A stretch of DNA of 56,853 bases from Clostridia bacterium (GCA_017454075.1 JAFTDQ010000057.1:1-56853), one strand, 5' to 3'; positions 32,235 through 40,844 are shown, counted from the stretch's first letter. Translations and numbers: made by a program. The notes: a model not told the origin generated them from the sequence alone.

Positions 32235-32595
32235 GTCCACCGGGTCGGGCGCTTGCGTGCCGTCACGCCGAAAGGTATCGGCATGAGGAAAGTCCGGGCA
32301 TCACAGGGCGGGATAACGGATAACGTCCGCCGAGGGTGACCTCCGGGAAAGTGCAACAGAAATAGACCGCCGCCCGCATCTGCGGGCGGCAAGGATGGAA
32401 AGGCGAGGTAAGAGCTCACCAGTTCCCGTGGCAACACGGGTCCGCTGTAAACCCTATCCGATGCAACGCCCCGCGGCGGGGAGATATCCCCGCGTCTGCC
32501 CGACGCAGACCGCGAGGCGGCTTGAGCCTGCCGGCAACGGCAGGTCGAGACAGATGAGCGCCGATCACAGAACCCGGCTTACAGACCCGGTGGAC
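32235..32595 (+). ncRNA. rnpB: RNase P RNA (catalytic subunit), probably A-type
   Basis: This is the ribozyme that matures tRNA 5' ends. The 5' strand GTCCACCGGGTC (32235-32246) pairs fully with GACCCGGTGGAC (32584-32595) as helix P1. The universally conserved core is visible: GAGGAAAGTCCGGGC near 32284-32298 and ACAGAACCCGGCTTACA near 32567-32583. The length (361 nt) and the AGTGCAACAGAAATAGACC region suit A-type RNAs usual in many Clostridia. No convincing terminator follows; the adjacent palindromic element could serve. Confidence 0.97.
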
Positions 32596-32628
32596 AAAAA
32601 ACGCAGCGCGATTTTATCGGCTCCCGAA

Positions 32629-32749
32629 GGCCTCCCTTGTGTAAAGGGAGGTGTCGCGGCGTTGCCGCGACGGAGGGATTGTTTTGAGTATGATGGTATA
32701 CAATCCCTCAGTCAGCTTCGCTGACAGCTCCCTTTACACAAGGGAGCCT
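32629..32749. mobile_element. Mini palindromic element (empty form of the DUF559 element)
   Basis: The left arm begins GGCCTCCCTTGTGTAAAGGG, includes a perfect GTCGCGGC-GTT-GCCGCGAC stem and ends GGAGGGATTGT. The right arm begins ACAATCCCTCAGTCAGCTTC and ends CCCTTTACACAAGGGAGCCT. The outer ends are imperfect inverted repeats of about 22 bp and the inner ends (GAGGGATTGT / ACAATCCCTC) are also inverted. Only 7 nt separate the two inner ends. Both arms are identical or nearly so to those around the DUF559 gene at 33407. Confidence 0.85.
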
Positions 32750-32810
32750 ATGATTTCGCAAGTTGATAAAAAACCTTTGAACTTTTAATGACAGATAATG
32801 GTGGCAATCT

Positions 32811-33317
32811 ATGATCCGTGATTTTGTTAAAAAATTATACACAATGATGGGAGCACTTTTGATTATTGTTGGTTTGTTTGGGTGCTCGCATGGGAAGATT
32901 ACAATTGTTGAATCAGAGCGTGTGACCGAGACAATGGTTGACGACATTGTAGGCATTTATCAAACGGGATGGAGTAATACGACAGAAATAGATACCCTGT
33001 ATTTTTGGGAAGATGGTTCAATAACAGGCAATGCTTCCAATATTGAACCTGATCATTATGAGCTTGAAAAAATATATTCGATTTCATATCGTGGAAATTG
33101 GCACAAAGTTAAAAACGGGTACGTTGTTAACGTAACCAAAGAAATCTATGAATATCCCAACTCAGAACCCAAGTGGTTTCTCGAAGTATTTGTAAGTAGT
33201 GACGCTCAACTAAGATACAGTGAACGGTACTTGAATGGAGAATTGATTAAAGAATTTACTGCTTTGGAAATTAAGCGTAATGACGATGGAGCAATTATTC
33301 GTTGGCAAAGGAAGTAA
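32811..33317 (+). CDS. Lipoprotein of unknown function between the two mobile elements
   Basis: The 168-aa product has signal segment MGALLIIVGLFGC; Cys25 is the likely lipidation site. The mature domain has MVDDIVGIYQTGWSNTTEI, LYFWEDGSITGNA and YSISYRGNWHKVKNGYVVNV, a lipocalin-like or Cystatin-like beta pattern, but I cannot name a family. It is AT-rich and lies between the mini-element (ends 32749) and the DUF559-carrying element (starts 33353), so the pair frames it like a composite unit. RBS is weak (GGTGG). Confidence 0.8.
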   Translation: MIRDFVKKLYTMMGALLIIVGLFGCSHGKITIVESERVTETMVDDIVGIYQTGWSNTTEIDTLYFWEDGSITGNASNIEPDHYELEKIYSISYRGNWHKVKNGYVVNVTKEIYEYPNSEPKWFLEVFVSSDAQLRYSERYLNGELIKEFTALEIKRNDDGAIIRWQRK

Positions 33318-33352
33318 CCACAGAAAGAGAAAAAATGATGAACTTCAAACAA

Positions 33353-33800
33353 GCCTCCCTTGTGTAAAGGGAGGTGTCGCGGCGTTGCCGCGACGGAGGG
33401 ATTGTCGTGCTGAGGAAACATAATAAATACATTGTTCCGGCTGCGAGGACACTTCGGAAAAACATGACCGATGAAGAAAAGCGTTTATGGTTCGATTTTT
33501 TGCGGACATATCCCGTCAGGTTTTCACGTCAGAAAATCCTAGGAAGATATATTGTGGATTTTTATTGCGCAAAGGCAAACCTTGTCATAGAGCTTGACGG
33601 CTCGCAACACTACACCGAATACGGAATAACCCGTGATGATGAAAGAACGCGCTTTCTTGAAAAATACCGACTGAAAGTTGTGAGAATACTGAATTCCGAT
33701 ATTCACGACAATTTTGCCGGTGTCTGCCGTCATATTGATAACATTGTGAAACAATCCCTCAGTCAGCTTCGCTGACAGCTCCCTTTACACAAGGGAGCCT
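33353..33800 (+). mobile_element. Palindromic element carrying a DUF559 endonuclease gene
   Basis: The left arm (33353-33405) and right arm (33751-33800) are the same sequences that form the mini-element at 32629-32749, but here the spacer is replaced by a 122-aa gene. The gene's RBS (GGAGGG) is inside the left arm and its last codons and stop are inside the right arm, whose outer hairpin followed by TTTTTTT also forms its terminator. It is therefore a compact unit in which the repeat provides translation start and stop signals. Confidence 0.8.
33407..33775 (+). CDS. DUF559 (Vsr/PD-(D/E)XK-like) endonuclease-domain protein
   Basis: This 122-aa protein is almost entirely one DUF559 domain: RKHNKYIVPAARTLRKNMTD, EEKRLWFDFLR, then the catalytic-type core FSRQKILGRYIVDFYCAKAN and LVIELDGSQHYTE, and the end YRLKVVRILNSDI. 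The Asp of VDFYC and the Glu/Asp pair of IELDG fit a Vsr-like PD-(D/E)XK active site. The GTG at 33407 is preferred because GGAGGG lies 7 nt upstream; a GTG at 33374 would start inside the hairpin. The last residues (SLSQLR) are encoded by the right repeat arm. A DNA-nicking role, possibly in moving the repeat, is inferred. Confidence 0.88.
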   Translation: MLRKHNKYIVPAARTLRKNMTDEEKRLWFDFLRTYPVRFSRQKILGRYIVDFYCAKANLVIELDGSQHYTEYGITRDDERTRFLEKYRLKVVRILNSDIHDNFAGVCRHIDNIVKQSLSQLR

Positions 33801-33806
33801 TTTTTT
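33778..33806 (+). terminator. Terminator formed by the right end of the DUF559 element
   Basis: GCTCCCTT and AAGGGAGC pair around TACAC and are followed by a T run. The mobile repeat thus doubles as a transcription terminator. Confidence 0.75.
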
Positions 33807-33820
33807 GCTCATTCGGCGGA

Positions 33821-33849
33821 TTGATTTGCAGCGCGGGGTATGGTATAAT
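33821..33849 (+). promoter_or_regulatory. Sigma-A promoter of the GH3 gene
   Basis: TTGATT at 33821-33826 and TATAAT at 33844-33849, spacer 17 nt. This rules out the in-frame start at 33821. Confidence 0.8.
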
Positions 33850-33880
33850 TAACGCGAAAAAAGCACCGCTGGGGGGCTCT

Positions 33881-35959
33881 ATGAATCTTACCAAAGCAAG
33901 AGAAAAGGCAAAAAAACTCGTCTCGGAAATGACCGTCGAGGAGGCGATGACTCAGCTCCTTTACACGTCGCCGGCGATAAACCGTCTCGGGATAAAAGAA
34001 TATAACTGGTGGAACGAGGCGGCGCACGGCGTGGCGAGAGCGGGGAGCGCGACGGTTTTCCCTCAGGCGATCGGCATGGCGGCGACCTTCGACCCCGGGC
34101 TGATGAAAGAGATCGGCGAGGCGATATCCGTCGAGGCGAGGGCAAAATACAACAAAAATCTCGAATACGGCGAAAGAGGCATTTACAGAGGTCTGACCTT
34201 CTGGGCGCCGAACATAAATATCTTCCGCGACGGGAGATGGGGAAGAGGACAGGAGACCTTCGGTGAGGATCCGTGCCTGACCTCTCTCATGTCGGTCCCG
34301 TTCATAAAGGGTATCCAGGGCGACGGGGAATATCTCCGCGCGGCGGCGTGCGCAAAGCATTTCGCCGTCCATTCCGGTCCGGAATACTGCCGTCACGGCT
34401 TTGACGCTGAGGTCAGTCCGAAGGATCTCTGGGAGACCTACCTTCCCGCGTTCGAGCACGCCGTGAAGGCCGGGGTCGCCGGGGTGATGGGAGCGTACAA
34501 CCGCGTCAACGGCGAGCCCTGCTGCGCGCACTCTTATCTCATGGACGAGGTGCTGTATGGCAAATGGGGATTTGAGGGTTATTTCACCTCCGACTGCGGC
34601 GCTATAAGGGATTTCGTCGAGGGGCACGGGGTGGCGGACACGCTTTCCGAGGCGGCGGCGCTCGCCGTACGGCACGGGTGTCACCTCAACTGCGGTCGGG
34701 CGTACGAGGCGCTCACGGCGGCGTTCGACGACGGGCTCGTCACCGAAGATGAGATAAGAGAGGCCGCCGTGCGGCTTTACACGATACGCGCCGCCCTCGG
34801 TGAATTCGAGGAGGAGCGGCCGTTCTCTGCCGTGCCGTATGAGGCGGTGAACTGCCGGGAACACAGAGAGCTGAACCTCCGCGCGGCGGAGGAGAGTCTC
34901 GTTCTCCTTAAAAACGAGGGCGGATTCCTTCCGTTCGGGGACAGATTTGAAAAAATCGCCGTCATCGGACCGGTATGCGACTCGAACGTAATGCTGGAGG
35001 GCAACTACAACGGCACCTCGCCGGAGTATATCACCCCCGCCGAGGGCGTAAGAAGGGTTTTCCGGGACGCCGAAATAACCGTCTCGCCGGGCTCGCTCAT
35101 GTATGAGTATTCCCCCGAATGGGGGAGCAAAAACTCCTTTGCGGACGCTCAGGCGGCGGCCGCGGGGGCGGACGTGACGGTGCTCTGCCTCGGACTTGAC
35201 AGGGAGGTCGAGGGGGAGGAAATGGGAATCGACAACCCGGACTTCTTCCACGGAGACCGCACCGGCTTTGGTCTTCCCGAAAGTCAGATCACGCTCGCGA
35301 AAAAGGTCCTCGAGGCGAGCGGAAACGTCGTCGCGCTCGTGTTCTGCGGAGGCCCCGTCGATCTCGGGGACGAAATAAACTCAAAACTGAAGGGGCTCGT
35401 CCACTGCTGGTATCCGGGGGCGCTCGGAGGACTTGCCGTAGCGCGGCTGCTTCACGGGGATTTCTCTCCGTCCGGACGCCTGCCGATAACCTTTCCGAAA
35501 AAAGGCTCGCCGGCGCCCGCCTTTGACGATTATTCGATGAAGGGGAGGACGTACGCCTATATGACCGGGGAGCCGTTCCGGCCCTTCGGCTTCGGACTGT
35601 CCTACACCTGCTTTGAATACGGCCGGATGTCGGTCGTCTCCGACGACGGGGAAAATCTGACGGTCTCGGTCGACGTGAAAAACGCCGGCGAGGTCGCCGG
35701 GCTCGAAAAAGTTCAGGTCTACGCGGAGGTAAGGGACAGCCGTACCGAGACGCCTCGTCTCCGGCTCTGCGGTCTTTGCCCCGTGTATCTCGAGCCGGGC
35801 GAAAGCAGGACCGTCGGCGTAAATATCGAAAAATACTGGCTCCGCGCCGTCCTTCCCGACGGGTCGAGAGTCGCGCCGGATCTCGGGGTAAAACTCTTCG
35901 CCTCGGGCGGCCCCCCGTGTGAGCATAGCCCGTCGGTTATGCTGAAATATAACCCATAG
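33881..35959 (+). CDS. GH3 glycosidase, probably beta-xylosidase
   Basis: This 692-aa enzyme lacks a signal peptide and is probably cytoplasmic. The N-terminal barrel has EYNWWNEAAHGVARAGSATV, KHF at 159-161 and the nucleophile Asp238 in GYFTSDCGAIRDF. 'YNWWNEA.HG' and 'SDCGAI' are typical of GH3 beta-xylosidases rather than beta-glucosidases. The alpha/beta sandwich follows, then a fibronectin-III-like C-terminus (RPFGFGLSYTCFEY). It would hydrolyse xylo-oligosaccharides released outside, a logical partner of the GH43 lipoprotein at 31028. Start 33881 is chosen from the promoter position and GGGGGG upstream. Confidence 0.93.
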   Translation: MNLTKAREKAKKLVSEMTVEEAMTQLLYTSPAINRLGIKEYNWWNEAAHGVARAGSATVFPQAIGMAATFDPGLMKEIGEAISVEARAKYNKNLEYGERGIYRGLTFWAPNINIFRDGRWGRGQETFGEDPCLTSLMSVPFIKGIQGDGEYLRAAACAKHFAVHSGPEYCRHGFDAEVSPKDLWETYLPAFEHAVKAGVAGVMGAYNRVNGEPCCAHSYLMDEVLYGKWGFEGYFTSDCGAIRDFVEGHGVADTLSEAAALAVRHGCHLNCGRAYEALTAAFDDGLVTEDEIREAAVRLYTIRAALGEFEEERPFSAVPYEAVNCREHRELNLRAAEESLVLLKNEGGFLPFGDRFEKIAVIGPVCDSNVMLEGNYNGTSPEYITPAEGVRRVFRDAEITVSPGSLMYEYSPEWGSKNSFADAQAAAAGADVTVLCLGLDREVEGEEMGIDNPDFFHGDRTGFGLPESQITLAKKVLEASGNVVALVFCGGPVDLGDEINSKLKGLVHCWYPGALGGLAVARLLHGDFSPSGRLPITFPKKGSPAPAFDDYSMKGRTYAYMTGEPFRPFGFGLSYTCFEYGRMSVVSDDGENLTVSVDVKNAGEVAGLEKVQVYAEVRDSRTETPRLRLCGLCPVYLEPGESRTVGVNIEKYWLRAVLPDGSRVAPDLGVKLFASGGPPCEHSPSVMLKYNP

Positions 35960-36026
35960 GTTATAAAACAACCAAAATGAAGACGCCCGCAAGCGGGCTT
36001 TTCGGCATACCGGAACGGATAAAGAA

Positions 36027-36067
36027 AATCCGCTGCTTTCCGTCGGGAGAGCAGCGGATTTTTGTTT
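36027..36067 (+). terminator. Terminator after the GH3 gene
   Basis: AATCCGCTGCT and AGCAGCGGATT are perfect 11-bp arms followed by TTTGTTT. A shorter hairpin (GCCCGC-AA-GCGGGC plus TTTT) lies just before it at 35985-36002. The rest of 35960-36296 holds only the next promoter; no gene is seen. Confidence 0.85.
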
Positions 36068-36230
36068 CAGTATGTTATGAACGCTGGAGCGGAGCATTAC
36101 CGGCACGAGTCATTTTATCCTCTCGAAATCGGCTGCGCTGTGCTTGCACAGTTTTTAGCCTGAAAATGAAAAAAACTGCTGGTTTTTTCAAAATAACGTT
36201 TGATGCACAAAAACTCGTCATTTTTTGCTA

Positions 36231-36259
36231 AAGACAGTAAAACGTTTTTTTGCTATAAT
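36231..36259 (+). promoter_or_regulatory. Putative promoter
   Basis: A perfect TATAAT at 36254-36259 has only a weak -35 match (AAGACA at 36231-36236) at 17 nt. The leader to the ATG at 36297 is about 30 nt. Confidence 0.5.
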
Positions 36260-36296
36260 CTCTACGGCGGTAATCGTCAAAGAAAGGAAAAAACAT

Positions 36297-37262
36297 ATGA
36301 AGGTCAGAAAAAAGGGATACAGTATGAAAATGAAAAAAACAATTATTGCCCTTATTGCGTTGCTTATTACGGCTTCCATGGCTTTGAGTTCGTGCATGAC
36401 GCTTGCCCCGGCGAACGGTAACGCCGGTCAGACAGATGAAACAGGCTCCGGATATGTTTTTTCTCAGGATACTGACAAAAACAAGGCTCTTAACGATTTG
36501 TATAGGGAAATTTATTCGTCGGCAACATATTCTGCCCTTAAAAACGCGTGGCAAAAGGCCGGAGATATTTTGAAATCTTCGGAGACCGTTGATCTGCCCG
36601 TCCTTTACGGCGATTCGGGAGAAATCCAAAGACCGTACCGTGCATTGAAAAGATTCGCCAAGCTGTTCGAAAAAGCCGAAGGCAGTCCTTTGGAAATCCT
36701 GGATGATTCAATACGTGTTGACTGCAGATCGGAATATCCGATTCCGGCGGCGCAGTATATCATTTTCATGTCTCTGCTTATCGAAGAAAACGGGCGGTAT
36801 TGCGGAGTATTTGACCCGGTTGTCGAGCATTACGTAGCAGAGCATTATCTTGAGTTGAACTTCGTTCCGGATACGCAGTCGCTGACATTCTACTTTGCCA
36901 TTGATCTGGATTCCATCGGCGCAGAGTCTTATACCGAGGCGATACTGATTTCAAAATACTGTGTGAAAGCAGACGCAAACGACTATGATCTGCCCCTTGA
37001 TGAATTTCGGGAAAAGTACGATTGGGCGGACGTTCTTTGCAAGGCGGGTTGGAGCGGCGCGGTCGAGAAAATCCGTTCCGGGGTCGCTGCCCCGGAGAAC
37101 GTGATCTCGGGAGGTACCGTTGCGAGCATAGCGTCCGGCGCGTTCAACGTCACGATAACGAACCGGGCCTTGAATTTCGGGATATCAATAGATTTTTTAT
37201 CGGACAACCCGTTTGAATCCAAGCCAAACCTGGGCCTCTGTCCGACAGAATATATCGGTTGA
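36297..37262 (+). CDS. Lipoprotein of unknown function
   Basis: The 321-aa protein (counted from 36297) has a long basic N-region, then KKTIIALIALLITASMALSS and the lipobox Cys. ATG 36297 follows AAAGGA; ATG 36324 is an alternative giving a more usual short signal. The mature part has LNDLYREIYSSATYSALKNA, helical segments and a strand-rich end, with no family I can name. It has its own TATAAT promoter, is flanked by strong terminators on both sides and is more AT-rich than GH3. Expressed alone, extracytoplasmic. Confidence 0.8.
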   Translation: MKVRKKGYSMKMKKTIIALIALLITASMALSSCMTLAPANGNAGQTDETGSGYVFSQDTDKNKALNDLYREIYSSATYSALKNAWQKAGDILKSSETVDLPVLYGDSGEIQRPYRALKRFAKLFEKAEGSPLEILDDSIRVDCRSEYPIPAAQYIIFMSLLIEENGRYCGVFDPVVEHYVAEHYLELNFVPDTQSLTFYFAIDLDSIGAESYTEAILISKYCVKADANDYDLPLDEFREKYDWADVLCKAGWSGAVEKIRSGVAAPENVISGGTVASIASGAFNVTITNRALNFGISIDFLSDNPFESKPNLGLCPTEYIG

Positions 37263-37291
37263 AGAGATTTTTGACGCATAACACAGGTTAC

Positions 37292-37327
37292 AAAACACCC
37301 CGTCCGCATCCGCGGACGGGGCGTTTT
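37292..37327. terminator. Bidirectional terminator between convergent genes
   Basis: AAAACACCCCGTCCGC and GCGGACGGGGCGTTTT form a hairpin with A/T flanks that can stop transcription from both sides. Confidence 0.9.
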
Positions 37328-37328
37328 G

Positions 37329-37745
37329 TCAGTTGATATTCAGGGTCTGCCGCACGCAGTCGGGGACGGCGCCCTCGCCGCTCAGCGCGGAGGCAAGGTT
37401 TCTCAGCACGACGGGCTGATCCATGACTCCGCCCACGTAGTATCTGACGAGCCAATCCTCCGGCTTTTCGCCCTTCGGCTCGAAAATGCGGTCGTTTTTG
37501 TCTCCGGACACGTATCCGACGCATTTTCCGAAGGCGTAATTGAGGTCGAAGAGCCCGCGGCTCTTCAGCATCCCGAAAATTACGTATTCGTTATCGCCGT
37601 TTTTGAGCACGACGCTTTCGATATCGTCCCTTTCGAAGAGATCGAAAACCTCGGGATCATCGGGGAGATCCACGACGACGCCCCCGCATCCGGCAAGGAT
37701 GAGCGCGCAGAGCGCGGCAAGAAAAAACGAGATCGCGCGTTTCAT
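37329..37745 (-). CDS. Small lipoprotein
   Basis: This 138-aa protein has signal KRAISFFLAALCALILAGC with the LAGC lipobox. The mature part contains DDIESVVLKNGDNEYVIFGM and a repeated acidic/Gly pattern but no recognised domain. The start at 37745 lies one base after the stop of the acyltransferase gene, so it is cotranscribed with it; an in-frame start 9 nt earlier is inside that gene. It could assist lipid or envelope assembly; this is only suggested by its neighbour. Confidence 0.8.
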   Translation of the reverse strand: MKRAISFFLAALCALILAGCGGVVVDLPDDPEVFDLFERDDIESVVLKNGDNEYVIFGMLKSRGLFDLNYAFGKCVGYVSGDKNDRIFEPKGEKPEDWLVRYYVGGVMDQPVVLRNLASALSGEGAVPDCVRQTLNIN

Positions 37746-37746
37746 G

Positions 37747-39024
37747 TCAGGCAAGCCCCTTTCTGCACGGTTTTCCGATCTTTTCGCGGTGATAATAATA
37801 CAGCTCCTCTGTCGCGAGGGCCATTTTCGTCACCGAATAATTCTCTTCGGGACAGGTCGGATGGATATACCAGGTGTCGGTCAGGGTGTTCAGGTCCACG
37901 TTGTCGCCGTATTTGCCGAGATAGTCGTATTCTATATGACAGGAATACATAGACGGTACGGGTTTTATCATCTCGAACGGATCGCCGTCGAAATCGACGC
38001 CTTGTACCCGGAACCCCTCGCAGTCGTGGACCAGCGTCCCTTCGCCGAGCTCGATAAAACGGTTTTTCGGCAGGGATTTTACGTGAACGGGCAGCTCTCC
38101 CGAGGAATAGGTCCCTTCCCGGACCTCCCGCCGGACGTTCCCGCGTTCCCATTCGTACCAGTCCGGTATGTGTGAAAACCGGGTTTTCCCGTTTTCCGCC
38201 TCGAGCTCGCCGAGCTCCGTCATGCGCCACGAAGCATGGCAGGCGCGGCAGAAAAGCCGGTCGTTTTCGCTTCCCATGCGGTTTTCGGCGCCGCATTCGG
38301 GGCACTGATAAAGCACTTTGTGAAGCCCCTCGGCCCGCTTCGGATACGTCACCCTGACGCCGTTTTCCTTCTGCCAGGCAAAGTCGTCGTACTGAAACGC
38401 CCCGACGAGGCGGGCGTTTATTTCGTCGGCGCTTTTTTCGGCGAGTTCTTCCGGCGTGAAGAGCACCCCGATGCTCGCCTCGATCGGGTTTACCCCTCTG
38501 TCGTGAGAGGAATCCCAGAACGGCGAGTTGATATGATGCCCGTGACAGGAAAGCATCACGACGGGGACCTTCATCATTTTGCAGAGCATCCCGAGAGACT
38601 CGGGAAGGACGGCCGTCGTGCCGCAGAGGGAATATCTCGCCTCGGGGAATATCACGCAGACGTTACCCATGTCGAGCGAGCGCCTTATCTGCCTCACGAG
38701 GAGGATGTCGCTCGTGAACTTCCGCTTGCAGATGCATCCGATGTCGCGCAGAAGCTTTTCCCGTCCGAGAAAGCCGTCGATCGCGACGATGTAATTCGCC
38801 TTCTGAGGCCAGATCGCCGAGGTCATCACCTTGAAATCCATAAAGGCGTTGTGGTTTGACAGGAGGATGTACGGCGCTTTGAGGTCAGCCGGGCGCAGGT
38901 CGCGGAGCACGCCGCCGTGCTTCTTCACGTCGGGAACGGACAGGGCCCTTATGAGAGGCATGAGAATACCGGGGGTTTTCCTCGGTTTTTTTGTCATATC
39001 GAAACGTTTCGGCTGTTTTTTCAT
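37747..39024 (-). CDS. PlsC-like acyltransferase with an internal zinc ribbon
   Basis: This 425-aa protein has an acyltransferase core with the H-x4-D motif at His58/Asp63 (SNHNAFMDF) and the acceptor motif FPEARYS at 126-132, as in 1-acyl-sn-glycerol-3-phosphate acyltransferases. After residue 235 comes a zinc ribbon (YQCPECGAENRM, then LFCRACHASW) and a further domain of about 150 residues. PlsC itself is about 240 aa and lacks a zinc ribbon, so the acyl acceptor may differ or the tail may regulate it. No transmembrane segment is obvious. ATG 39024 follows AGGTGA. Confidence 0.85.
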   Translation of the reverse strand: MKKQPKRFDMTKKPRKTPGILMPLIRALSVPDVKKHGGVLRDLRPADLKAPYILLSNHNAFMDFKVMTSAIWPQKANYIVAIDGFLGREKLLRDIGCICKRKFTSDILLVRQIRRSLDMGNVCVIFPEARYSLCGTTAVLPESLGMLCKMMKVPVVMLSCHGHHINSPFWDSSHDRGVNPIEASIGVLFTPEELAEKSADEINARLVGAFQYDDFAWQKENGVRVTYPKRAEGLHKVLYQCPECGAENRMGSENDRLFCRACHASWRMTELGELEAENGKTRFSHIPDWYEWERGNVRREVREGTYSSGELPVHVKSLPKNRFIELGEGTLVHDCEGFRVQGVDFDGDPFEMIKPVPSMYSCHIEYDYLGKYGDNVDLNTLTDTWYIHPTCPEENYSVTKMALATEELYYYHREKIGKPCRKGLA

Positions 39025-39113
39025 ACGTTTCACCTGTCCGGTTTTTCTGATATTATACAGCCCCCGCCGCGAAATGTCAAGAACGCGTCGGGACGGCGGC
39101 TGGGAAACGTGCG

Positions 39114-39137
39114 AAAAGAGCCCCGCGGGGCTCTTTT
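39114..39137. terminator. Bidirectional terminator
   Basis: AAAAGAGCCCC-GCG-GGGGCTCTTTT. It ends the isomerase-like gene (minus strand), 10 bp after its stop. Confidence 0.88.
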
Positions 39138-39147
39138 CAAAATGATC

Positions 39148-40632
39148 TCAGAACGGATTTTCGTCCGGATATCTGTCGCAGGCGGGGCGGTTGAAGCCGA
39201 TCTCCTTCACGCCGAGGAATCTGAACACTTCCCAGAGCGCCGCGCCGCAGTGATCGAAGGCGACCGCGCCGTGATGCGGGAAGTTCCGCCCGACGAGAAC
39301 GTTACGGTAGAATCTGCCCATTTCCTTTATGGCAAAGACGCCGATCGAGCCGAATGAACGGGTCGGGACGGGGAGCACCTCTCCCTCGGCGACGTAGGCG
39401 CGGAGCGTCGCGTCGGCCGTGCTCTGCAGGCGGAAGAAGGTGATCTTTCCGGGGGCGATGTCGCCCTCGAGCGTTCCCCTCGTGATATCGGGCTCGGAAT
39501 CCGGCTCGAGGTGGCTGTGCATTATCCTCTGATATCTGATCTCGGGCGAGCACATCTTGCAGGACGGAGTATTCCCGCAATGGAAGCCCATGAACACGTC
39601 GGTCGGCTTGTAGTCGTATCCGAATTTTCCTTTGATATCCGCGTCGTAGAGATCCCTCGGGACCGTATTGTTTATGTCAAGGAGGGTGACGGCGTCGGAG
39701 GTCACGCAGGCGGCGACGTATTCGCTGAGCGCGCCCCATATGTCGACCTCGCAGGCGACCGGGATACCGCGGGAGGCGAGGCGCGAGTTGACGTAGCAGG
39801 GTACGAAGCCGAACTGAGTCTGGAACGCCGGCCAGCACTTGTTCGCCATCGCGACGAAGCTGCGCGAGCCCTTGTGTCCCTCTATCCAGTCGAGGAGGGT
39901 TATCTCGTACTGAGCGAGGCGGGGGAGGATGCCGGGCATCCTGTTGCCCTCGCCGAGCTCCTTCTCCATGTCGGCGATGACCCCGGGGATGCGCGGATCG
40001 TCCTTATGCGAGTGATACGCCTCGAAAAGGTCGAGCTCTGAGTTTTCCTCTATCTCGACGCCGAGGTCGTAAAGCCGTTTTATCGGGGCGTTGCAGGCGA
40101 GGAAGTCCTGAGGTCTCGGGCCGAAGCTTATTATCTTGAGATTCCTGAGGCCGAGGATCGCGCGGGCTATCGGGATGAATTTTCTTATGTTTTCGGCGCA
40201 TTCGGGGGCGGTTCCCACGGGCTCGGCGGGGATATATGCCGTGACGTTTCTCAGGGCGAGGTTGTACGACGCGTTGAGCATGCCGCAGTAGGCGTCGCCG
40301 CGACCGCCGATAAGGTCGTCGCCGCTCTCCTCAGCCGCCGCGATGAACATCGCCGGACCGGGGAATTTTTTCGCGAGCAGCGTCTCGGAGGTCTCGGGCC
40401 CGAAGTTGCCGAGAAATACCACGAGCGCGTTGCAGCCGGCGGAAACGACCTCGCCGAGAGCCTTTTCGCCGTCGGTTTCGGATTCGACGACAGTCTCGCA
40501 CTCAAAAATATCGATGCCGAGCTTTTTCGTCTCGGCGACGACGGCGCGGCGGCGTCTCTCCGAAAGGGTCATGGGGAAGCAGTCGCGGCTCACCGCGATT
40601 ATACCGAGCTTGATTTCAGGAATGTTTTTCAT
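39148..40632 (-). CDS. L-fucose/L-arabinose isomerase-family protein
   Basis: This 494-aa cytoplasmic protein matches the FucI/AraA-like family: the N-terminal Rossmann-type domain has IKLGIIAVSRDCFPMTLSER and NALVVFLGNFGPETSETLLA, and the C-terminal half has ACEVDIWGALSEYVAAC and FMGFHCGNTPSCKMC. Catalytic acidic residues are plausible in the ACEVDIWGA segment and in LDINNTVPRD. It would interconvert an aldose and ketose (fucose, arabinose or a related sugar); specificity is not clear. It stands alone with its own promoter, with no kinase or aldolase neighbour, but fits the plant- or mucin-sugar theme. Confidence 0.85.
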   Translation of the reverse strand: MKNIPEIKLGIIAVSRDCFPMTLSERRRRAVVAETKKLGIDIFECETVVESETDGEKALGEVVSAGCNALVVFLGNFGPETSETLLAKKFPGPAMFIAAAEESGDDLIGGRGDAYCGMLNASYNLALRNVTAYIPAEPVGTAPECAENIRKFIPIARAILGLRNLKIISFGPRPQDFLACNAPIKRLYDLGVEIEENSELDLFEAYHSHKDDPRIPGVIADMEKELGEGNRMPGILPRLAQYEITLLDWIEGHKGSRSFVAMANKCWPAFQTQFGFVPCYVNSRLASRGIPVACEVDIWGALSEYVAACVTSDAVTLLDINNTVPRDLYDADIKGKFGYDYKPTDVFMGFHCGNTPSCKMCSPEIRYQRIMHSHLEPDSEPDITRGTLEGDIAPGKITFFRLQSTADATLRAYVAEGEVLPVPTRSFGSIGVFAIKEMGRFYRNVLVGRNFPHHGAVAFDHCGAALWEVFRFLGVKEIGFNRPACDRYPDENPF

Positions 40633-40704
40633 TTATCTGTGCCTCTTTCCGCCGCTGAGGGCGATTTATTCTGTCGTTATACGGCTCGCGGCCGTGTTTG
40701 TTAT

Positions 40705-40733
40705 ATTATATCATATTAAAATCCCCGGCGCAA
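40705..40733 (-). promoter_or_regulatory. Promoter of the isomerase-like gene
   Basis: On the minus strand TTGCGC (40733-40728), 17-nt spacer, TATAAT (40710-40705). Confidence 0.6.
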
Positions 40734-40791
40734 GGGCGGGGCGGGGTAAAAAGCGATTTGATTTTGTCGCCGGAAATCTGGTACGGCTGAC

Positions 40792-40824
40792 AAAAAATCC
40801 GCAGGCGGTTTTGCCCGTCTGCGG
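40792..40824 (-). terminator. Terminator after the lipoprotein at 40845
   Basis: On the minus strand CCGCAGACGGGC and GCCTGCGG-type arms form a hairpin followed by ATTTTTTG. Confidence 0.8.
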
Positions 40825-40844
40825 AAGAAAAGTTTTGTTATCGG

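Noticed and set aside
33809..35251. 480-codon minus-strand reading frame opposite the GH3 gene
   Set aside because: Antisense shadow of GH3; low complexity, no RBS, and overlaps a clear promoter on the other strand.
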